A DNA stretch of 35,880 nt from Caulobacteraceae bacterium (GCA_947476325.1 CANJPZ010000023.1:1-35880); one strand, 5' to 3'. Shown: positions 16,151-25,140, counted from the stretch's first letter. The notes: generated by a model from the sequence alone, not told the origin. Translations and numbers: made by a program.

Positions 16151-17454
16151 CGGCCGATCCGGGGCAGGCCGATGCCGCCCAGACCGCGCAGGATATCGCC
16201 AGCGCTTGGACCGCGTCCGGGCTGCTGTCCGGCCGGCGCCTGGGCCGGGGGTTGACCCCGCCCTGGCGGGCCTTCGCCTCCGCCGCCCAGATCGGCCATG
16301 CTCATGCCCAGCAGGCCGCCGGTCGTCGACTTGTAGCGGACCTTGACCTGCCACTCGATGTTCCAGGGCGTCGCCCGGTTCTCGGGCCGCGGCGGATAAG
16401 AGAAATTGGCCTCATCGCCATACGCCGAGAGCGACAGGATCGCACTGGGGGCAGCCTGCACGACTTCACGGTAGACCGAACAGGTAGTGGTCTGGGGGCT
16501 CATTAGGGCGCGCGAGTCGACCAAGCGATTGACTTCGCCGGGGGCCAGGAAGTCCGGAGAGGTGAAGGCCGCCGATTGAATCTGGCTGGAGGACCACAGG
16601 ACAACATCACCACCCTGGCCGCCCGCACCGGCGGCGCCGCCCAGCGCAGTGGCGAAATAGCCCAAAGCGTTGGGTACGCTGTTCCAGCCCAGCTGCACCC
16701 AGCCACCGGGGTTCTTGTCGTTGGTGTTCAGGTTGAGGGGCGCCAGGAAATCCTGGGTCGGTGAGAGGTTGAAATTGATGTCGGGCGAATAGTTGCCCTT
16801 GATCGTGTGGGCGCCGATCAGGGACCCGTCGCCGGGCACGCTGGTGCGGGCTTGCTCATTCGGCCACTCGCCATAGGTGGCGTTGCGGGTTGGTGACGGA
16901 GGCTGCATGACCGACGCGTTGATGCCCTGAAGCAGACTGCCCAGACGCTGGGCCTGGGCCGGGTCGGTCATGGATGCGAAATCAATGATCACCGGCTGGC
17001 CGGCGGGGGCCCGCTCGCCGCAGCCCCAGAAGATCAGCATGCGGCCGCTGGGCCGCTGGTATTCCTGGGGCACGCCCGGCTGCCGCTCGACCGGCGGGGC
17101 GGGCGGTGGCGCGCGCGGGGTAAGAAGCGGCAGGCTCGTGCCGGCCTTGAGGCCCGAGGGCGGCTGGTGGGCCGCGGTGGGCTCTCCCCCCGGTCTGCGC
17201 GACGATCCGAGCTGGAGGAGCAGCGACTTCTGCGGGCCGCCGCCGCCCATCATGGCTGAGATATTGGGGATGCCGCCGCGCCCGCCGCCGCGTCCGGCGC
17301 CGGCCATGCCGCCCATGGAAAAGCCGGTGCTGGTCACAGCGCTCATCCAGTAGACCGCCACGGGACCATTGATCTGTTGCGCCGGTTGTCCCAGCGCCAC
17401 CCCGCCAACAGCGGCCACAACGCCGCCCAAAGCGGCCCTTCTGCTCCAGCCCAT
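16147..17454 (-). CDS. Tat-like exported protein of unknown function, Gly/Arg/Pro-rich
   Basis: 435 aa from ATG at 17454, with GGGAG seven to eight bases upstream; upstream in-frame sequence reads as shadow. It starts MGWSRRAALGGVVAAVGG, a good twin-arginine (Tat) signal, then a region rich in Gly with MAGAGRGGGRGG and MMGGGGPQKSLLLQLG, Pro-rich linkers and a central part with IFWGCGERAPAGQP, DFASMTDPAQAQR, WVQLGWNSVPNALGYFATAL and EIEW-like strands. The tail is GGGGEGPPGRGQPPAQAPAG. WVQLGWNSVPNALGYFATALGG and the ensuing VVLWSSSQIQ resemble the fibronectin type III-like strands of exported proteins, but I do not recognise the family. It is convergent with the preceding gene (shared CTAG) and divergent from the next. 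Confidence 0.65.
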   Translation of the reverse strand: MGWSRRAALGGVVAAVGGVALGQPAQQINGPVAVYWMSAVTSTGFSMGGMAGAGRGGGRGGIPNISAMMGGGGPQKSLLLQLGSSRRPGGEPTAAHQPPSGLKAGTSLPLLTPRAPPPAPPVERQPGVPQEYQRPSGRMLIFWGCGERAPAGQPVIIDFASMTDPAQAQRLGSLLQGINASVMQPPSPTRNATYGEWPNEQARTSVPGDGSLIGAHTIKGNYSPDINFNLSPTQDFLAPLNLNTNDKNPGGWVQLGWNSVPNALGYFATALGGAAGAGGQGGDVVLWSSSQIQSAAFTSPDFLAPGEVNRLVDSRALMSPQTTTCSVYREVVQAAPSAILSLSAYGDEANFSYPPRPENRATPWNIEWQVKVRYKSTTGGLLGMSMADLGGGGEGPPGRGQPPAQAPAGQQPGRGPSAGDILRGLGGIGLPRIGR

Positions 17455-17624
17455 AGGAATTCTCCCTGCCGTCGCCTCCGCCGTCAGACTATCACGCTTT
17501 CGGGCCGTGGCTACGCCGCAGGGTCGGCAAATCGAGGGCCCCTTCTTGTGCAATCTGTGAATGTGGGGTTCCATCGCTTCAAAGGCGCGCGTCAGCCGCT
17601 TCAAGGAATCGACTGGAGATCACG

Positions 17625-18728
17625 ATGCGCCGCGGGCTTGTCATCACACTGGGCGCGGCCATGTTCGCGACCCCTCTGGTCGTTCTGGCCCAGCAGGCGC
17701 GACCAGCCGCCGCCTACAAGGCGCCGCGCAACGCGTTTGGCCAGCCTGACCTTGGCGGCTACTGGACCAACGCCACACTGACCGCGCAGGCCCGTCCGGC
17801 TGAATACGGCAATCGCCTGGTGCATACTCCCGATGAGGTGCGCCGGCTGGAAGGCGGCATCCAGCAATCCATCGCAGCCGGCAACCGCAGCACGGACCCC
17901 AACGCCCCGCCGCCCGTGGCTGGTGTCGATCCGGGCGGCTACAATCGCGGATGGCTCGATCCCGGCAGCGCGGTGATGCGGGTCGGCGGACAGCCCAGAA
18001 CATCCCTTCTGACGACGCCTGACGGCCAGGTTCCGGCGCGTCGCGGCGGCGCCGGCGCTGGCGCCGGGCGTGGCGCGGCTATCGGCGCCCTCGCGGCAGG
18101 CCGTGGCGTCGCAGGCCGTGGCGCTGGTGTCGCGGCTGCGGGACGTGGAGGCGGAGCCGCTTTGCTGGCGGCAGGCCGAGGCGGCCAGTACGACAATCCG
18201 GAAAATCGCCCCAACGGCGAGCGGTGCCTCATCTCGTTCGGCCGCAACGGCGGGCCGCCGATGTTCCCCAACAACTTCTACAACAACAATTACCAGTTCA
18301 TTCAGTCGCGCGACACGATCGCCATCGAGGTCGAGATGGTTCACGACGTGCGTCTGGTGCACATGAACGCCAAGCACCGCACCGATGGCGTGCGACCCTG
18401 GTTCGGCGATTCTGTCGGCCGTTGGGATGGCGAGACCCTGGTGGTGGAGACCACCAACATTCCGCAGACCCAGGCCTACAACGGCTCGTGGCAAAATCTG
18501 AAGGTGACGGAGAAATTCACCCGTGTGGCGCGCGACCGGGTTCGCTATCAGTTCACCGTCGAGGATCCGACGCTGTGGGATGCAGCCTGGGGCGGCGAGT
18601 ACGAGTTCGCGGCCCTGAACGGAAAGCTTGAGGAGTATGCCTGTCACGAGGGCAACTATGCCCTCGAGGACGTACTGGCCGGCGCACGGGCTGCGGAAGT
18701 CACGGCCCGGTCGCAGGCGGCGCGCTAG
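17625..18728 (+). CDS. Exported protein of unknown function, GHPDLQG/RTDG family, large Gly/Ala/Arg insert
   Basis: 367 aa from ATG at 17625, with GGAG six bases upstream. Signal peptide ending VVLAQQ, then FGQPDLGGYWTN, YGNRLVHTPDEV, MRVGGQPRTSLLTTPDGQVPA, a roughly 60-residue insert made of Gly, Ala and Arg (GAGAGRGAAIGALAAGRG, then GRGAGVAAAGRGGG), and the family's C-terminal half: NYQFIQSRDTIAIEVEMVHD, HRTDGVRPWFGDSVGRWDG, TLVVETTNI, EKFTRV, VEDPTLWDAAWGGEYEF and EYACHEGNYALEDVLAGARA. EYACHEGNYALEDVLAGARAA is nearly identical in the 12997-14178 paralogue, so the two are close relatives. The stop is shared (CTAG) with the convergent MFS gene. Confidence 0.8.
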   Translation: MRRGLVITLGAAMFATPLVVLAQQARPAAAYKAPRNAFGQPDLGGYWTNATLTAQARPAEYGNRLVHTPDEVRRLEGGIQQSIAAGNRSTDPNAPPPVAGVDPGGYNRGWLDPGSAVMRVGGQPRTSLLTTPDGQVPARRGGAGAGAGRGAAIGALAAGRGVAGRGAGVAAAGRGGGAALLAAGRGGQYDNPENRPNGERCLISFGRNGGPPMFPNNFYNNNYQFIQSRDTIAIEVEMVHDVRLVHMNAKHRTDGVRPWFGDSVGRWDGETLVVETTNIPQTQAYNGSWQNLKVTEKFTRVARDRVRYQFTVEDPTLWDAAWGGEYEFAALNGKLEEYACHEGNYALEDVLAGARAAEVTARSQAAR

Positions 18729-20275
18729 TGTCCGCCCCCGCCCATTGACCCCATCGCCTGGGGCTTTGGCGCCAGCCAGATTCCGGCGGCGGCGAAGGCC
18801 ATGGAAATGGCGACGATGAAGAACATGTGGTTGGTCGCCAGCATCACCGCCTGTCCCTGAACCAAGTTCGACAGCAGCGACGGGCTGACGTTTCGTCCCA
18901 GTGCTTCGGGATGAATATTGCCGACCAGATCGACGCGCGAGACGATGGTGGCATGTTCCCAGTATGACGCCATCAGGGAGGCGCTGATGGCTCCGGCCAT
19001 TGTGCGCACAAAGGTGATCATCGCCGCGCCGTTGGCTAGGTCTTTGGGCGCCAGAGAGCCGAGGGCGACGGTCATCATCGGCAGGAAGAACAGGGGCATG
19101 AAGGCCCCCTGGATAAGTTGAGGTATGGCCAGCTGCATGAACGTCATGTTGGGCGTGAAAAAGGCCCGGGTCATCAGCATGGTGCCGATGCCCGAAAGGC
19201 CGATGCTGATCAGGATTCTCGGATCGACCCGGGTCACCAGCCGCCCGATGATTGGGGCCGCGAACACGGCCAGGGCGCCGTTGAAGGCCATGACATTGCC
19301 GGCCCAGGTGGCGGTGTAGCCAAGGTTGGTCTGCAGCCACAGGGGAATGATCACAACCGATCCGAAATAGACTCCGAACACAAGGGCCATAGTCGCGGTG
19401 GCGATGCTGAGCGAGATGTTTTTGAACACCTTGAGATCGACGATCGGGTGCTCGTCCGTCCATTCCCAGATGCAGAAAGCGACAAAGCCGACGATAGTGG
19501 CCAAAAGCAGCCCGACGATCAGGGGCGAGGCGAACCAGTCATGGGTTTTGCCGATATCCAGCATGGTCTGCAACGAGCCCACCCAGAAGATCAGCAGGAT
19601 CAGGCCAACGACGTCGACGCCGCGTTTCACGGCAGGTGTTTCGAACGGCGCCAGCAATCTCCAGCCGACGATTACAGAGACAGCGGCGACGGGGACATTG
19701 ATGTAGAAAGCCCAGGGCCAGCCGATGTTGTCGGCGATCCAGCCGCCCAGCAGCGGGCCGATCAGGGGCGCGACGATGACCGTCATGGCCCACAGGGCGG
19801 TGGCCATGGCGCGTTGGGCTGGCGTGACAATACGCAACAGAAGGGCCTGGGACAGCGGCATCATTGGGCCGGCGGCCAGACCTTGCAGCACCCGGAACAA
19901 GATCAGCATCTGCAGGGACTGGGCGATACCGCACAGGGCCGAGCAGATACCGAAACTCGCCATGGAGACGAAGAATACCTTCACGGTCCCGAACCGCGCA
20001 GCGAGCCATCCCGTCAGCGGAATGGTGATCGCCTCGGCGACGGCGAAGAAGGTGATGACCGATGTGCCTTCGTTGGGCGAGGCGGCCATGGTGCCGGCGA
20101 TGTGGGGCAGGGCGACGTTGGCGATGGTGGTGTCGAGCACGGCCATGAAGTTGGCCATGGCGAGGAAAAAGCCCGCCATCAACAGGACGATCCCCGTCAG
20201 TTGCTCAGGCTCGCGCCGCGACGCGACGGGCTCGACGCCAGCGTCCATCGCCGCTTCGTCGGTCAGGTCGTTCAT
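18725..20275 (-). CDS. DHA2-type MFS multidrug transporter (EmrB/QacA-like)
   Basis: 516 aa, ATG at 20275, overlapping the upstream HlyD-family stop by four bases (ATGA), so the two are translationally coupled. Around fourteen membrane helices, a DHA2 pattern. Visible motifs include DTTIANVALPHIAGT near helix 1, WLAARFGTVKVF (loop 2-3), ILFRVLQGLAAGPMMPL and PLIGPLLGGWIADN (motif C-like). It uses the proton gradient to drive drug export, and with the HlyD subunit and the outer-membrane lipoprotein it forms an EmrAB-TolC-like tripartite pump. Confidence 0.92.
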   Translation of the reverse strand: MNDLTDEAAMDAGVEPVASRREPEQLTGIVLLMAGFFLAMANFMAVLDTTIANVALPHIAGTMAASPNEGTSVITFFAVAEAITIPLTGWLAARFGTVKVFFVSMASFGICSALCGIAQSLQMLILFRVLQGLAAGPMMPLSQALLLRIVTPAQRAMATALWAMTVIVAPLIGPLLGGWIADNIGWPWAFYINVPVAAVSVIVGWRLLAPFETPAVKRGVDVVGLILLIFWVGSLQTMLDIGKTHDWFASPLIVGLLLATIVGFVAFCIWEWTDEHPIVDLKVFKNISLSIATATMALVFGVYFGSVVIIPLWLQTNLGYTATWAGNVMAFNGALAVFAAPIIGRLVTRVDPRILISIGLSGIGTMLMTRAFFTPNMTFMQLAIPQLIQGAFMPLFFLPMMTVALGSLAPKDLANGAAMITFVRTMAGAISASLMASYWEHATIVSRVDLVGNIHPEALGRNVSPSLLSNLVQGQAVMLATNHMFFIVAISMAFAAAGIWLAPKPQAMGSMGGGGH

Positions 20276-21375
20276 TTTGCCGCGCCGACGTCGATCTTTG
20301 CTGACATCGACAGTCCCACCCGCAGGGGATGGGCCGCCAGTTCCGCCGGACCAAGAGTAACCCGGACGGGCACCCGCTGGACGACCTTGATCCAGTTGCC
20401 GGTGGCGTTCTGGGCCGGGATGGCGGCGAAGGCTGAGCCCGTGCCGCCGCCGATGCCGATAACCCTGCCGTGGAAGACCACGTCCTTGCCATAGATGTCG
20501 GCGACCAGTTCCACGGGCTGGCCGATGCGCACACGGCGCAGTTGGGCTTCCTTGAAGTTGGCGTCGACGAAGGCGTCCTGAATCGGGACGATCGACATCA
20601 GGATGGTGCCGGCCTTGATCGCTTGGCCGATCTGGGCGCGGTTGTTGGCGATAACGCCGTCGATGGGCGAACGGACCACGGTGTAGATCATGTTGAGGCG
20701 CGCGCCATCGAGAGCAATTTTCGCCAGCGCCACTTCGGGGTTGGCTTCAACCGCGCCGCCGCCGCTCTGGGTTTTCTGCTGTTCCAGATTGGCCTCGGCG
20801 GCGCGCTTGTTGGCAGTGGCCTGTTCGATGGCGGTCTGCGCGGCGCGCACCGCGTTCTGGGCGGTGGTGATTTCCTCGGCCGAAACCGCTCCGGTTCCGG
20901 CAAGACTTTGGCGGCGTTGCAGATCCGTCTGAGCGCGCTCCAGCTGATTGCGGGCCTGGGCGATTTCGGCGTCACGCGCCTGGATTTGGGCGGCCGCGGA
21001 AACATCAGCCGCCAGGTAGCCGTGCACCCTTGAGACGGCCTGGCGATACTCGGCCTCTGCCTTGGCCAGGTACAGTTTCGGCACCTGGTCATCGAGGGTG
21101 GCCAGGACATCGCCGCGTTTAACGACCTGGGTCTCGTGGATCGGGACGGTGATCAAGGTCCCGTCGATCTGGGGGGTGATCAAGGCCTGCGAGGCGCCAA
21201 CATAGGCGTTGTCGGTACCCACGAAACGGTTGCCAGTGATCAGCCGCCACGCGCCCCAGCCCGCACCGCCCGCCAGGATGATCAGGGCCAGAACGATGAA
21301 GCCTCCGGCCCGCTGACGGCGGCGTTTGGTCTCCTCGGGCGGCGGAGCAGTTTTGGCGGTGTCGGGAACGGACAT
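20272..21375 (-). CDS. HlyD/EmrA-type membrane fusion protein
   Basis: 367 aa from ATG at 21375. One N-terminal membrane helix (GGFIVLALIILAGGAGWGAW), a lipoyl/beta-barrel half starting with VGTDNAYVGASQALI, a long coiled-coil hairpin (about 110-210) with ARDAEIAQARNQLERAQTDL and EANLEQQKT, then the second lipoyl half (VVRSPIDGVIANNRAQIGQ), and a beta-barrel with FKEAQLRRVRIGQPVEL. It would link the MFS pump to the outer-membrane factor. It stops four bases into the MFS gene. Drug specificity is unknown. Confidence 0.92.
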   Translation of the reverse strand: MSVPDTAKTAPPPEETKRRRQRAGGFIVLALIILAGGAGWGAWRLITGNRFVGTDNAYVGASQALITPQIDGTLITVPIHETQVVKRGDVLATLDDQVPKLYLAKAEAEYRQAVSRVHGYLAADVSAAAQIQARDAEIAQARNQLERAQTDLQRRQSLAGTGAVSAEEITTAQNAVRAAQTAIEQATANKRAAEANLEQQKTQSGGGAVEANPEVALAKIALDGARLNMIYTVVRSPIDGVIANNRAQIGQAIKAGTILMSIVPIQDAFVDANFKEAQLRRVRIGQPVELVADIYGKDVVFHGRVIGIGGGTGSAFAAIPAQNATGNWIKVVQRVPVRVTLGPAELAAHPLRVGLSMSAKIDVGAAK

Positions 21376-21416
21376 GAGCGAGACTTTCGGGAGGCGAGAA
21401 ACGGTGCGGGCAGTGG

Positions 21417-22859
21417 TCAGGAGGGCGTGCGATAGCCGCCGCCCAGGGCGCGGATCAGGGCGATGTCGATAATGAAGGCGCTGGCTTCAAGGTCTGAAAA
21501 TCGACGGCGGGCAATGAGCGTCTGGTCCTGGGCGTCGAGGACGGTCGTGTAGCGCTCGAGACCGGCGCGGTAGCGCTTATCGGCCAGGTCGCGGGCTTCT
21601 TCGCCGGACGCCACCGCGGCGCGGGCCTGGGCCAGCTGGCCGTCGAGAGCGCGGCGCTCGGACAGGGCGTCGGCCACGTCGCGGTAAGCCTGAATGACGG
21701 TCTGCTGGTAGACGGCGGCGGCCTCAAGATAGGAGGCCCGGGCGCCCCGCTGGGCGTCTTCCCGCGCGCCGCCGTCAAAGACGGGCAGGCTCAGGGCCGG
21801 GCCCGCCGTTCCGAACTGCGAGTCGCCGGTCAGAAGGGTGGTTATGGGCAGGGACTGCAGGCCGGCGACGGCGGCCAGGTTGATGCTGGGGTAGAAGTCG
21901 GCGTGGGCCTTGTCCTCCCGCGAGGCCGCGGCCTGGGCGCGGGCGCGAGCGGCGGCGACATCGGGCCGGCGACCAACCAGATCCGAGGCCAGAACGTTCG
22001 GAATGGCGATGGGGACGAGCTTCGAGGCCGCGGGGCGCTCGATGGTCATGCCCCGGTCCGGGCCCTTGCCGAGCAGGGCTGCCAGCTGATTGCGCACCAG
22101 GGCGATGCGGCCACCGACCTGGGCCAGGTCGGTGCGCGAGGTCGCGATGGCCGCTTCGGCGCGGGCGGCGGGCTGGCGGGTTTCAAGGCCTTGCTGGAAA
22201 CGCTGTTGCAGCAGGCCCGCGCTTTGGGTGCGCACCGCGATGGCTTCGTTCACAGCGTCCCGGTCGGCGTACTGTTGAGCCAGGTCGGCATAGGCCCCGG
22301 CGATCGCGGTCGACAGGGTCAGGCGGGCGGCGGCGGCATCGGCGCGAACGGCTTCGGCGTTGGAGGTCGCCGCGGCCAGGGCGGCGCGATTTCGGCCGAA
22401 GAAATCCAGTTCGTAGTTCAGATTGGCCGAGACCCGGGCCTGACCCTTCCAGCCCTGGGGCAGGAAGGATTTGAACGATGCGGGAAAGCCGTTGTTGAGC
22501 GACTGGCGAACACCCTGGACAGCGGCGTCTGCGCCGGCGTTGGGTCCGGCCAGAGCACCTGTGCGGTCAGCGGCGGCGTCGGCCTGGGCGATGCGAGCGG
22601 CGGCGATCGACAGGCCGGGGGAATCGGCCACGGCTTCATCGATCAGACGACTGAGTTGGGGATCGCCGAATGCTTCCCACCATTTTTCGTCGAGCTGAAC
22701 GCCAGCGGCGGGCGCCGCGGCAAAGGTGCGGGAGGCCTGCATCTGATCGGAGCCGATCAGCGCCGGGCGCGGGCCAAGGTCGGTGGCGCAGCCGGCCAGA
22801 AGGGCGGCGGCGCTCAACGCGCCCAACAGGCGTCCCGGCGGATTCGAGCTGGGGAGCAT
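21417..22859 (-). CDS. NodT-type outer-membrane efflux lipoprotein (TolC family)
   Basis: 480 aa from ATG at 22859; the open frame upstream is shadow that runs across the operator. The N-terminus is a lipoprotein signal ending LLAGC (Cys24). The two OEP repeats of the RND/NodT family follow: WWEAFGDPQLSRLIDEAV, NLNYELDFFGRNRAALAAA, RFQQGLETRQPAARAEAAI, LAALLGKGPDRG, then DLVGRRPDVAAARARAQ, DFYPSINLAAVAGLQSL, LSLPVFDGGAREDAQRG and RYRAGLERYTTVLDAQD. It gives the outer-membrane channel of the pump. It is first in the operon, 41 bp ahead of the HlyD gene. Confidence 0.92.
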   Translation of the reverse strand: MLPSSNPPGRLLGALSAAALLAGCATDLGPRPALIGSDQMQASRTFAAAPAAGVQLDEKWWEAFGDPQLSRLIDEAVADSPGLSIAAARIAQADAAADRTGALAGPNAGADAAVQGVRQSLNNGFPASFKSFLPQGWKGQARVSANLNYELDFFGRNRAALAAATSNAEAVRADAAAARLTLSTAIAGAYADLAQQYADRDAVNEAIAVRTQSAGLLQQRFQQGLETRQPAARAEAAIATSRTDLAQVGGRIALVRNQLAALLGKGPDRGMTIERPAASKLVPIAIPNVLASDLVGRRPDVAAARARAQAAASREDKAHADFYPSINLAAVAGLQSLPITTLLTGDSQFGTAGPALSLPVFDGGAREDAQRGARASYLEAAAVYQQTVIQAYRDVADALSERRALDGQLAQARAAVASGEEARDLADKRYRAGLERYTTVLDAQDQTLIARRRFSDLEASAFIIDIALIRALGGGYRTPS

Positions 22860-22892
22860 GGACGAAATCAGCCTCGACAAACCAAAAGATAA

Positions 22893-22907
22893 ACCGTACG
22901 GTACGGT
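22893..22907. promoter_or_regulatory. Probable TetR operator in the divergent efflux/TetR promoter
   Basis: ACCGTACGGT at 22893-22902 is a perfect palindrome and is extended on the right by ACGGT (to 22907), giving overlapping CGGT half-sites. It lies 34 bp from the efflux lipoprotein start and 49 bp from the tetR start, between the two divergent genes. On the minus strand a TTGACC (22910-22905) overlaps it and could be the -35 of the efflux operon, so a bound repressor would block it. This fits a local TetR repressor controlling both sides. Confidence 0.6.
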
Positions 22908-22955
22908 CAATAAGCCTGTCCATGCTGCAGAGCAATAACTTTTTCCGGAAGGGCC

Positions 22956-23582
22956 ATGGCCGCCACCGTCGCTACGCCGCGCCAACAGTTAAGGCGTGAG
23001 ACGATCCTTCAAATCGCCCGCGAAATGTTCGTGTCCGAAGGTTATGCGGCCGCGTCGATGTCCGCGATCGCCGCGCGGCTCGGCGGCTCGAAAGGTACGC
23101 TCTACAACTACTTTGCGTCCAAGGAAGAGCTGTTCAGCGCTGTCATGGCCGAGCACTTTGATCGCGTCGGGCAGTTGATGCACAACCTGTCCCTGGAATC
23201 CGGCGACGTGGCCGAACGCTTGCGCACATTCGGCTTCAAGTTCCTAAAGCTTATACTGTCGGACGATTATCTGGGCATCTATCGTCTGGTGACCGCCGAG
23301 ACCGCGAGGTTTCCGGAAATCGGCGGCCTGTTCCACGCCTCGGGCATGAAGGCCCGCAAGCAGGAACTAGCCAATTTTTTTGCTCGCCATATGGAAAGAG
23401 GCGAGTTGCGTCCGGGCGATCCGACGGTGGCGGCCAGGCAGTTTCTTGACCTCTGCCGTTCAGACTTTCAGCGCATGCGCGTATGGAACGTCATTCCCGC
23501 CTTTACGGACGCCGAACTTGAAGTACAGGTGAATGAGGCGACCGAAGCCTTCATGCGGCTCTACGCGCCGGACCCGGCCTGA
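22956..23582 (+). CDS. TetR/AcrR family transcriptional repressor of the efflux operon
   Basis: 208 aa, ATG at 22956 preceded by GGAAGGG. The TetR helix-turn-helix is at about 12-60: RETILQIAREMFVSEGYAA, MSAIAARLGGSKGTLYNYF and ASKEELF. The C-terminal half is the ligand-binding and dimer domain, with a TAETARFPEIGGLFH segment typical of AcrR-like members. It is divergent from the three-gene efflux operon and next to the palindromic operator, so it most likely represses the pump until a drug or toxic lipid binds. The inducer is unknown. Confidence 0.9.
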   Translation: MAATVATPRQQLRRETILQIAREMFVSEGYAAASMSAIAARLGGSKGTLYNYFASKEELFSAVMAEHFDRVGQLMHNLSLESGDVAERLRTFGFKFLKLILSDDYLGIYRLVTAETARFPEIGGLFHASGMKARKQELANFFARHMERGELRPGDPTVAARQFLDLCRSDFQRMRVWNVIPAFTDAELEVQVNEATEAFMRLYAPDPA

Positions 23583-23634
23583 CGCCGAACCAATTTTCTG
23601 CTAGGCATGGCGCTGGCAAACGCAGGAGGCGGTC

Positions 23635-23832
23635 ATGAGGACAGTCCTGAAAATCCTGACCACCTTGGTCGGCAGTTTATTGATCTTTGTGGGCTGCGTA
23701 TGGGTGCTGCAGGGCCTGAACATCCTGCCCGGCAGCGTCATGACCGGCCACATCATCTGGACCTTCGCCGGCGTGCCTCTGGCTCTCGCCGGCGCCGCCA
23801 TCGTGGTGCTGGTAAACCGCCGCCGCGCCTAG
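23635..23832 (+). CDS. Small two-helix inner-membrane protein
   Basis: 65 aa with a strong GGAGG six bases before the ATG. Two hydrophobic helices: ILTTLVGSLLIFVGCVWVLQ and then GHIIWTFAGVPLALAGAAIVVLV, joined by GLNILPGSVMTG, with a basic NRRRA tail. The GLNILPGS(V/F)MTG loop is typical of a widespread small membrane family of alphaproteobacteria with no known function. A downstream overlapping reading frame in another phase looks like shadow. It is on its own between tetR and the amidohydrolase. Confidence 0.75.
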   Translation: MRTVLKILTTLVGSLLIFVGCVWVLQGLNILPGSVMTGHIIWTFAGVPLALAGAAIVVLVNRRRA

Positions 23833-23897
23833 GTTTCCCGGGTGCCGGACTTGATCGTGGCCAACCGCAGCCGATCAATCCGACCTTGTCTGTACAT

Positions 23898-23926
23898 TTG
23901 TCGTACGCTCATCAAGGCGATAGTCT
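23898..23926 (+). promoter_or_regulatory. Possible amidohydrolase promoter
   Basis: TTGTCG at 23898-23903 and TAGTCT at 23921-23926, spaced 17 bp, upstream of the amidohydrolase ATG at 23962. This resembles an alphaproteobacterial sigma-70 promoter. Pattern only. Confidence 0.3.
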
Positions 23927-23961
23927 GGTCCGAAGCACGATCAGCGATCCGGGAGAACGCC

Positions 23962-25140
23962 ATGCCCTATGTCAGCGGCCAAACGGTGCACGACGCCGAC
24001 GCCCATATCATGGAGTTGCCAGGAACCATCGAGTCCTATTGCGATCCGGCCTGGCAGGACGCACTTGCCGATTTCCTGCGACCCAAGGTCAAGGAAGCGG
24101 CCATCGCTGAGGCCCAGGCGCTGCAGGCCCAGCATGATTTCCGCGCCGGGTTCGAAGAGAACCTTTTGCTGCGCAAGAACTATCAGGCCATGGGCGCCTA
24201 TGACCCAGCCGACCGCTCGGCGGCGCTGGACCTCTTCGGGTTCGCCAGCCAGCTGGTCTTCACCACCCGGGGCCTGTCGCTGGTCGATCTGGAATACCGC
24301 GATGATACGCGCCTGTCGGTCGAGGCGGCGCGGGCCCTGAACCGGGCGACTGCGGACTACTGTTCGGTCGACCGCCGACTGCTGGCGACGGCCTACATTC
24401 CGCTGGCCGACCGGGCTCGCGCTGTCGAGGTGGCGCGCGAGGCGATCGATCTGGGCTGCAAGGGCCTGATGATCCCGTCGTGGGTATCAAAGACACATTC
24501 ACCCAGCCACGCCGATTTCGATCCCCTATGGGCTCTGGCCCAGGACGCCGGGTTGCCGATCCTGTTTCACGTCGGTGGCGAGAAGAAAATGGACCCGGCC
24601 TATTTCGTCAACGGCGGACCCGAGGTGCTGGATTTCCATGGCGGCAAGGAGAATTTCACCTCGCTGAGTTTCATGGCCATTCCGATGTCCGTCTGGCAGA
24701 CCCTGTCCGCCCTGGTGTTCGATGGCGTCTTCGACCGGTTCCCACAGCTCAAGTTCGGCGCCATCGAGCTGGGCGCCGGCTGGGTGCCCAGCTTGATGCA
24801 GTTCATGGATTCCGGCGCCGGCGCCTTTGGCCGCGAAGAGCGAATAAAGTCATTGTCGGCCAAGCCCAGCGAGATTCTGCGCCGCCAATTCTTCGCCGCG
24901 CCCTATCCCCACGAGAACGCCCGCTGGATCATCGAGAACGCCGGCGAAGAGGTCTGCATGTTCTCGTCGGACTATCCGCACATCGAAGGCGGACGCAATC
25001 CGATGAAGCGGTTCAACGAGTCGCTGGAGGGCGTTACCGCCTCGGCGCGGCGCCGGTTCTTACGCGACAACTTCATCGCAATGATGGGCAAGGGTCTGGA
25101 CGTTTCGCTTCACGATATCGCGGGGCTGGAGGCGGCCTGA
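23962..25140 (+). CDS. Amidohydrolase family protein (Amidohydro_2, metal-dependent hydrolase)
   Basis: 392 aa from ATG at 23962, with GGGAG eight bases upstream; the frame is open further upstream but this start has the best ribosome site. A TIM-barrel metal enzyme of the ACMSD/OhaC-like amidohydrolase-2 class: DADAHIMELPG near the N-terminus (HxH-like metal site), GCKGLMIPSWVS, LPILFHVGG, FKFGAIELGAGWV-like strand and MFSSDYPHIEGGRNP near the C-terminus (catalytic Asp), ending RDNFIAMMG. Members decarboxylate or hydrate aromatic or lactone substrates. The true substrate is unknown. It stands between a small membrane protein and a SYLF protein. Confidence 0.82.
   Translation: MPYVSGQTVHDADAHIMELPGTIESYCDPAWQDALADFLRPKVKEAAIAEAQALQAQHDFRAGFEENLLLRKNYQAMGAYDPADRSAALDLFGFASQLVFTTRGLSLVDLEYRDDTRLSVEAARALNRATADYCSVDRRLLATAYIPLADRARAVEVAREAIDLGCKGLMIPSWVSKTHSPSHADFDPLWALAQDAGLPILFHVGGEKKMDPAYFVNGGPEVLDFHGGKENFTSLSFMAIPMSVWQTLSALVFDGVFDRFPQLKFGAIELGAGWVPSLMQFMDSGAGAFGREERIKSLSAKPSEILRRQFFAAPYPHENARWIIENAGEEVCMFSSDYPHIEGGRNPMKRFNESLEGVTASARRRFLRDNFIAMMGKGLDVSLHDIAGLEAA

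Noticed and set aside
17601-19463. 620-residue minus-strand frame across the GHPD-family gene and the MFS gene
   Set aside because: It crosses two well-supported genes on different strands and has a shadow composition.
19118-20494. 458-residue plus-strand frame opposite the MFS and HlyD genes
   Set aside because: It reads as His/Asp/Gly/Gln-rich shadow of a membrane protein; no family features.
23607-24110. 167-residue plus-strand frame over the small membrane protein
   Set aside because: The 65-residue two-helix protein has the strong ribosome site and membrane pattern; the longer frame does not look like a protein.
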